Assembly (NCBI GenBank): GCA_023653785.1
Contig: JAMKCH010014125.1
Span: forward strand, 19,094 to 83,093
Reading direction: 5' to 3'
DNA from: Ophioderma brevispina
Taxonomy: Eukaryota > Echinodermata > Ophiuroidea > Amphilepidida > Ophiodermatidae
DNA length: 64,000 nucleotides
Every line of letters begins with the position of its first letter. The first letter of the stretch is position 1. The notes under the pieces were generated by a model. The model saw only the letters and a program-made list of their open reading frames with translations, was not told the origin of the DNA and searched no databases. The translations under genes were made by a program, and so were the position numbers. Of this stretch, positions 58,697-64,000 are shown one piece after another.

Positions 58697-59000
58697 TCAC
58701 GCCTGTGAAAATCGAGTAAAGTGGTCGGTAACCACTAAAATGTACTCGAACCCACCCTTACTCTTCTCCAAATGAAGGAAATCAATGTTGACAAGTTCGA
58801 ATGGTTCAGTTGTGACAATCGGCTGGAGAGGAGCTCTAGCTGGTCGGTTTGGACGCTTTTGCTTTAAACATGAGCACTCTTTGGTTATATAATGCTCCAC
58901 ATCCCGCTACATTCTTGGTCAGAAAAATCGGTCCCTAATCAAGCTCACCACACGATCTGTACCTAAAGTTTCCCATCTTCATTAGGGAGTGATGGGATAC
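58697..59000 (-). pseudogene. Element B integrase N-terminal part, shifted
   Basis: CSCLKQKRPNRPARAPLQPI supplies the Cys pair of the HHCC zinc-binding domain. FELVNIDFLHLEKSKGGFEY contains the first catalytic Asp, and VVTDHFTRFSQA follows. Upstream, the words DRVVSLIRDRFF near 58915-58950 mark the region between the His and Cys pairs; the His pair itself is blurred by indels and stops. Frame changes lie near 58905 and 58696. Confidence 0.65.
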
Positions 59001-59009
59001 TTGTTGACG

Positions 59010-61211
59010 CTACTTGTTGGGTAGAACAATGATTTGCGGTTGATGAAGTTTTCCGAGGTTTTGTAGATGCCTAGCTGTCCACCACCAGAGGTTCCACTCA
59101 TGTAGATACCTGTTCCAATCAGAATTGTTGGGTAATCTTTTCATGGGAGGCCGTTGATTTCCTTTTTTTTCTTTCAATATCTCCCCAATAGTGGCATCCT
59201 GCTCTTGAGCAAGTCTGACTTCCTCATCTGTCATGGGTTGGATAGTAGAACTATGAGGCTGACAATTGCTCATCTGCTTCAGTGTCTCCTCTTTCACAGT
59301 TAGTGAAGAGATTACTGCCTCATCTTCTGCATTGGTAGACTTGACTCCATTTGTGATGGCTTGAAACATCATGGGAGTTATCTCTTCCGTACACTGCTGG
59401 ATGTAAATATCAATGTCGGCTGGCATTCTGGATAGGGCATCCGCTGCTTTATTAACTCTTCCTGGTAGGTATTTCATGGTGAAGTTATAATCAGAAAGGT
59501 CTCCAACCCAACGTTGCCCAGTAGCATTGAGGCGAGCAGATGACATGACATATGTTAACGGATTATTATCCGTGTAGACAGTAAAAGAAGGGGCGTAGTA
59601 TAGATAATCATGGAAATGCTCTGTTATCGCCCACTTGAGGGCGAGAAACTCTAATTTGCCCGAGTGTAGGTGGTAATTCTTCTCAGCAGTATTAAGCGTA
59701 CGAGAGCCATATCCAATCACCTTGGTAACACCTCCTTGCTCCTGATACAGAACAGCACCCAGTCCGTCACTTGACGCATCCGTGTACAGCTGGAATGGCA
59801 ACGTAAAGTCTGGAAATGCCATTATAGGGGGCGATGACATCTGATCGATCAATTTTACTAAGATCTCTTGATGTTGGTCAGTCCAAGGTATGGGAGTGCC
59901 TGATGGTGTTACATGCTTCTTATTTCCCCTAGGCTTCTTGTTCTTAATTCCTTTGCCTTGTTTCTTATCTTTCTGACATGCAGGTAAGGTGAGCAGTTCA
60001 TAGAGAGGTTTGGCAGTTTGGGAAAATTGGGGGATGAATTTTCTGTGGTAGCCCAACAATCCTAGAACGTGACGCAATTCACCAACAGTTTGTGGTTGTC
60101 TTTGTTTCAATGCTTGAAGTGCAATCACATCTTTCACATCAGCACGGTAGCCATCCTTACTGATCGTCTTCCCAAGGTACTTCACCTCCTTCTGAAATAA
60201 CTTGCATTTATTGGGGCGCAATTTCATGCCGTGCTGGCGCATCCGCTGAAGAACTTTCCGAAGTCGCTCAACATGTTCCGTGAAAGTATTGCTAAATACC
60301 AAGACATCATCTAGATAGGTGGTACAAATGTCGAAGTTAAACTCTCCTAGACAGTCCTCCATGCAGCGCTGGAAGGCGGCAGGGGCATTACGCAACCCAA
60401 AAGGGATTCGCACCCATTCATATAGGCCCCATGGCGTTACGAAGGCTGTTACTGGGCGTGATTCTTGATCCATATACCCTTGATGATATGCTTTGCCCTG
60501 GTCTAAGGTTGAAAACCAGGTGTTTCCACCCAAGGAGTTCAAAACGTCTTGTATTTTTGATATCGGATGTCGATCGGGTAGCGTTTTTGCATTTACACCG
60601 CGATAATCAACGCAAAGTCTTAAACTTCCATCCGGTTTCCTAACGCAACCCAGGGGGGAAGAATATGGGGACTTCGACTTAACTATCCACCCACGATTAA
60701 TGAGATCGAGCAAATAATTCTCCACTTCCTGATGAAGAGGCTTTGGAATGGAGCTGTAATTCCGCTGTACAGGTTCAGTGTCGGTCAAGGTGATATGCAT
60801 TTGCAATGATTCAATGCAACCCATGTCTTGTTCGTCCTTAGCAAATGACTCGGCTTCTTCTTCAAGCATAGTGTTGACCACCCTTTGTTGCTCTTCTGTA
60901 AGATGTGACACATCTACTGGAGGAGTCCATGGAGCTTTCTCGTCAACACCCAATGTACAGACTTTAGCTCGCTGCTGGGAAACCGACGAGCTTGGTTTTG
61001 TAGTGGCAATGTCACCTTGAAGGTTACCGTGCATTATTGACTGGACAAGGTGAAGGGTGGCCACGATACTTCTTCCCTCAAGCTGGATGTCACGGTTGGT
61101 TGTATTTTGTAGTGGCACCATTAGTCGACAAGACGATGCTGCAGGGATGTCAACAAGTTGCTCCATTACCACAAGTCCCTCTGGCCATAACGGTGAAATT
61201 GCTGCTTCCAA
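59010..61211 (-). CDS. pol: Element B reverse transcriptase-RNase H
   Basis: A 733-codon frame without interruption. After a linker (1-150), the reverse transcriptase runs from about 155 to 400. It contains [16 protein letters not shown] (192-207), [14 protein letters not shown] with the first catalytic Asp (237), [16 protein letters not shown] (267-282) and YLDD (299-302). A Lys/Gly-rich insert (411-433) separates it from RNase H, with Asp 478 (TDASSDG), Glu 521, Asp 548 (TDNN) and Asp 591 (ADALSR). All catalytic residues are present. The [10 protein letters not shown] wording is typical of a gypsy group widespread in fish and marine invertebrates. The Met at 61211 is probably not the true start: the protein would be cut from a Gag-Pol precursor, and the upstream protease frame is joined through a shift near 61.21 kb. 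Confidence 0.95.
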   Translation of the reverse strand: MEAAISPLWPEGLVVMEQLVDIPAASSCRLMVPLQNTTNRDIQLEGRSIVATLHLVQSIMHGNLQGDIATTKPSSSVSQQRAKVCTLGVDEKAPWTPPVDVSHLTEEQQRVVNTMLEEEAESFAKDEQDMGCIESLQMHITLTDTEPVQRNYSSIPKPLHQEVENYLLDLINRGWIVKSKSPYSSPLGCVRKPDGSLRLCVDYRGVNAKTLPDRHPISKIQDVLNSLGGNTWFSTLDQGKAYHQGYMDQESRPVTAFVTPWGLYEWVRIPFGLRNAPAAFQRCMEDCLGEFNFDICTTYLDDVLVFSNTFTEHVERLRKVLQRMRQHGMKLRPNKCKLFQKEVKYLGKTISKDGYRADVKDVIALQALKQRQPQTVGELRHVLGLLGYHRKFIPQFSQTAKPLYELLTLPACQKDKKQGKGIKNKKPRGNKKHVTPSGTPIPWTDQHQEILVKLIDQMSSPPIMAFPDFTLPFQLYTDASSDGLGAVLYQEQGGVTKVIGYGSRTLNTAEKNYHLHSGKLEFLALKWAITEHFHDYLYYAPSFTVYTDNNPLTYVMSSARLNATGQRWVGDLSDYNFTMKYLPGRVNKAADALSRMPADIDIYIQQCTEEITPMMFQAITNGVKSTNAEDEAVISSLTVKEETLKQMSNCQPHSSTIQPMTDEEVRLAQEQDATIGEILKEKKGNQRPPMKRLPNNSDWNRYLHEWNLWWWTARHLQNLGKLHQPQIIVLPNK

Positions 61212-61720
61212 TAAAGCAGTTGCACCTGCTGCAATTCCAGCGTGGGCCCGACATGAATAAGCTTGGTCTCTCCTTTAGGTATGGTGACAGCTTTTTTTCC
61301 TGTTCTAACATCACAAAGTTCAGTTGAACCTGCTGATCTAATCATTTTGACAACTGATTCCATGTGAGACGGTGGCGTCATGAGAAAGCTGTTTCTAAAG
61401 ATGCCCACCTGCTCTCCAATTGTCCGACAATCTTGTTTCAGCAGCTCTTCTATCACATTAAATCCAATAATTGGTTCTTCAAGAGCATCTGGTGTCACCA
61501 AAACTGGAATGATTAATGCAAGTGGGGCCTTTCCATCAGTCGTTGGTAGTTGGAATTCTAGCTCTACCCCACCCTTCATATGGAATATCATGTCCGTTAG
61601 CTGGCAGTCAGTCGTAAGTTTGGTTCTAGAAGTGCTTCGATCGGTTGTAATTTGACAGTCGGTTTATTTTGTTGCCACCACTGTTTCGATATCAGGAACC
61701 TGAGCTCCCGTATCCATAGT
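61166..61720 (-). pseudogene. Element B aspartic protease and linker, shifted
   Basis: MDTGAQ (61717-61700) is the retroelement aspartic-protease active site, Asp-Thr-Gly. The flap and following strands are blurred by shifts between about 61660 and 61592. A frame of 141 codons (61591-61166) then carries PVLVTPDALEEPIIGFNVIEEL, whose IIGxNVIEEL part is the conserved Ile-Ile-Gly motif near the protease C-terminus. It overlaps the start of the reverse transcriptase frame by 46 bases in another frame; the natural reading would continue into it. Confidence 0.7.
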
Positions 61721-61789
61721 GCAGTCTTCCTTGTCTATCGACTAATACCTTGATCAAACATCGTCTTCCCACTACTTATTAACCTTTTC

Positions 61790-62990
61790 TTTTCACGGGA
61801 ATAAACGGGCTACGATCTGTGTGGGTGTGTGTGCAACACCTTTAATGTTGATCTGGGGGACGTACCACTGGTTGGGGCTACACCCTTTTCTCCCTCGGGG
61901 TGCCCTGTTGTAGTTTCCCTGATGTCTTGGTTCTTGTTGTCACTTGACGACAACCACGTGCTAAATGGTCATGCCTCCGCATAAATATCAGTGAGCACAG
62001 AGGTTTTCGCCTTTTTATCTCTGCATGCTTGACACCCTCTTCTCTGCGCTGGACTGTCGTCTTCTTCCCTGTATTTGTCGGTTGCTGCCCGTTACTGGGT
62101 GAGACGTTATTTTGTTCGATTTCTCTCCTGTAGCGAACAAACGATGGCTTTAATATCCGCGACCCAGAGGCTAAGCGGCAATGTCCCACTGTCAGTCGCG
62201 TCTTTTGTGGGTGCAGGTTTGTCACTTCTAACGGATACTGTTGTACCTGTGCTTTCACTCCTCTTTTCTGAACTCTCTTCTCTTCATGCTAACTACAGTG
62301 TTAATGCTCTCCAACAGTTCTTCATCTGTGATTTTAGGGTTCTGCAATACTGCCTATCTCAACCTTTCAAACTCTGTCAACCCATTGTCAGCTGCCTGCA
62401 GACTGTACTCTGGACAAGTTTCTCATCATAACTTAACTGGGAATTTTCCTCTTGTGATGCAAAGAGTACCTTTTGCCGGAGTTTCAGGTTCGGATTATGA
62501 ACCCCTGGGTGATTCTTTGGCAGTTGAGTGCAAGCGGTTAACTCCTGTATAAATCTATAGCCTCTCGCTCTTTATAATGGGCACGGAGAATCCTGCGGAG
62601 TTGTGGAAGAGAGAAGTGGACCGCCCTTCTACATAGTTTGCGTATTGGTAGTCCACATCCCACCGCTCGTGGGTTTACAGCACTACTTATTTCTCTTTCT
62701 GTAATACCCCTTATAATTCCATCCTCCACTTGGGGTCTGATCAACGGGTCTGTTGCCCCCTCCCACATTTTCTTGTTGGCCAGGAGACGCCGATTTGGCC
62801 ATATATTTTGAATTCCTTCTTTGTAAGTGCTGCTGCTGCCAAATCAAGTGCATTTTTAACGGTTGCAGTGGTCGACGGGTGGTTTGTAATGCCTTTTTCG
62901 GTTGAGCAAAAACTGTCTAGCTTTTGTTTAGGTCTTCCAAGACCGCTAACCCTTATCTCTTCTGCTCACTTCGTCGCTATCTAAGTAGCG
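61790..62990 (-). pseudogene. gag: Element B gag, broken
   Basis: Located between the primer site and the protease. Minus-strand pieces are ATDPLIRPQVEDGIIRG and LPQLRRILRAHYKE (62768-62538), and a basic stretch ending HDHLARGCRQ (62258-61878). HLARGC there is the second half of a CCHC zinc knuckle (H-x4-C) with the first Cys pair out of frame. No full frame survives: at least four shifts are needed to connect the parts. The start codon was not determined. Confidence 0.55.
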
Positions 62991-63370
62991 GTTGATGTGC
63001 TTCACAAGCCCATGGCGTGTTTGGACTCGGATCCTTCAATGATCTTCAATTCTCTACAACGCCATCCACTGATCAAATGCTAACTCATAGAGCTTACCCC
63101 TTACCTTCGCCTCTTCTGCTCCAACTCTGATTAGATGCCTTTTCGACCCTCACACAGTGACTTCTCTACTCTGTTTGTAGCGCTTCACCCAGTTAGTCGT
63201 CTTCTGGACCCACTTACTTGTTGGCAACCTGTTGCGCTGTCTTAGGGTACCCTATCTTCTGTTAGTCATCACACTTGAACTGGCTCAGATCTCCCTCAGC
63301 ACACTGCACACAGTCACATTTTCTCAACCCAAATCGGTTTGTCCCTGGTACCGCATCATCTGTCCCTTCT

Positions 63371-63390
63371 GAGTCCTGGCAGGGTCTCCA
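63371..63390 (-). other. Primer binding site, tRNA-Arg-like
   Basis: On the minus strand TGGAGACCCTGCCAGGACTC begins four bases after the 5' LTR. It starts with the TGG that pairs with tRNA CCA. It resembles the tRNA-Arg-type primer sites of 412/mdg1-like elements (TGGCGACCGTGACAGGACTC) at 15 of 20 positions. The exact tRNA is uncertain. Confidence 0.55.
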
Positions 63391-63393
63391 ATA

Positions 63394-64000
63394 TGTTGCC
63401 GGTTCGTGAAGGGACAACTGTATGAATTAAGAAGAAACAACCAAGGTGTAATAAACACTCTGGCTGTGAGTGTCTGTGTCAGTCAAGTTCTTTAATAGTT
63501 ATAAATGTGCACTCTTATTCAATAAATCTGATACGTTTCAAAACACACTTAACCATGTTAATGCGATTACATAATAAAATAACTGCTATGGTCAGACTAA
63601 CCCTGGAACGGACTATAATAATCTTTAACGGCATCTGACTGCGATAACTGATATTCAGCCCCATATTAAGTTCAGACCATCACAGATATAGGACCCTATT
63701 AGGCTACATGTATTCATTTAACTAACCATATTTTCTCGTTTATTCTACTTTCGAGCCTATCCACACCTATCAATCCATCATCTTTCTTGAATCGATTCTC
63801 CTTCCTCATTTGCATTTTATTATTCAAACTGCACTATAGAAGTTACACTAATTGATAAGCATATAAAGTTGAATTAACCATATAACTCCATCTCTAATGA
63901 ATGCTTACATTCTTGGATAACAGCCTGATGACACCACTGTTCATACACTACTAAATAACAAATAATCTAACTAAATATCTTACTAATAAACAACCAATAA
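63394..64000 (-). repeat. 5' LTR of element B, truncated by window end
   Basis: Begins at GTTGCCGGTTCGTGAAGGGA (one base further left if TG...CA ends are used) and matches 54060-54665 to the last base of the window. Shared blocks include CCCTGGAACGGACTATAATA, TTGAATTAACCATATAACTC and GTTCATACACTACTAAA. Most differences are one-base gaps. Confidence 0.85.

Larger units (their letters stand above)
54060..64000 (-). mobile_element. Element B: Ty3/gypsy LTR retrotransposon, 5' LTR cut by window end
   Basis: A minus-strand LTR retrotransposon in the usual Ty3/gypsy order. Reading right to left it has a 5' LTR (from 63394, running off the window), primer site, gag, protease, reverse transcriptase/RNase H, integrase with a long C-terminal tail, purine tract and 3' LTR (54060-57057). 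The two LTR ends align from GTTGCCGGTTC onward for all of the roughly 600 bases available, with many single-base indels. The reverse transcriptase frame is intact, while gag, protease and the front of integrase are shifted. It is better preserved than element A and probably younger. Confidence 0.85.

Overview
The window looks like repeat-dominated intergenic or heterochromatic DNA from an animal, most likely a marine invertebrate. The base composition is AT-rich. There is no operon-like gene packing, and no host protein-coding gene, rRNA or functional tRNA could be supported. Everything recognisably coding belongs to retroelements. One LTR element has its integrase upstream of its reverse transcriptase, an order first described in Ty3/gypsy-like elements of deuterostomes (the Gmr1 group). 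That leans weakly towards a deuterostome host, but the host cannot be named from this window.

Layout. 1-5.5 kb: non-coding, with a partial SINE-like stretch at the very start, a tandem duplication at 2.45-2.83 kb and an array built on CAACTCGC (3.4-3.7 kb). 5.48-7.27 kb: a decayed + strand LINE. 7.3-12.9 kb: nothing identified. 12.9-15.4 kb: a GGACCGAATT minisatellite and a second, CR1/Rex1-like LINE whose reverse transcriptase is interrupted by 51 adenines. 15.8-17.0 kb: a non-autonomous element framed by AGAGTG/CACTCT arrays, with a hairpin MITE nested in it. 17.3-19.9 kb: a strongly purine-skewed tract carrying an insertion with hAT-like ends. 21.8 kb: a second CAACTCGC array. 22-27 kb: three terminal-inverted-repeat (TIR) elements, namely a 495-bp element, a TTAA-flanked MITE and a long-armed Tc1/mariner-like element. 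29.6 kb: two adjacent palindromes.

30.95-39.29 kb: a complete but decayed LTR retrotransposon on the + strand (element A). It runs LTR, tRNA-Pro-type primer site, gag, protease, integrase, reverse transcriptase, RNase H, polypurine tract, LTR. Its 5' LTR carries two later insertions that are absent from its 3' LTR. 39.3-54 kb: dispersed repeats, a hammerhead-like motif, a second TTAA MITE, a minus-strand LINE fragment, a tRNA-derived SINE and a 1.3-kb foldback element. 54.06 kb to the window end: a second, younger Ty3/gypsy element on the minus strand (element B). It keeps a 733-codon reverse transcriptase/RNase H frame and a DD35E integrase; its 5' LTR runs off the window.

The elements use copy-and-paste (LTR, LINE, SINE) or cut-and-paste (TIR) routes, and most surviving copies are non-autonomous or broken. 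The nesting gives a relative age order: element A came before the two elements inside its 5' LTR, and the AGAGTG-framed element came before the hairpin MITE at 16.15 kb. Paired copies differ mainly by single-base insertions and deletions, so either old decay or unpolished long-read sequence may explain part of the frame breakage.
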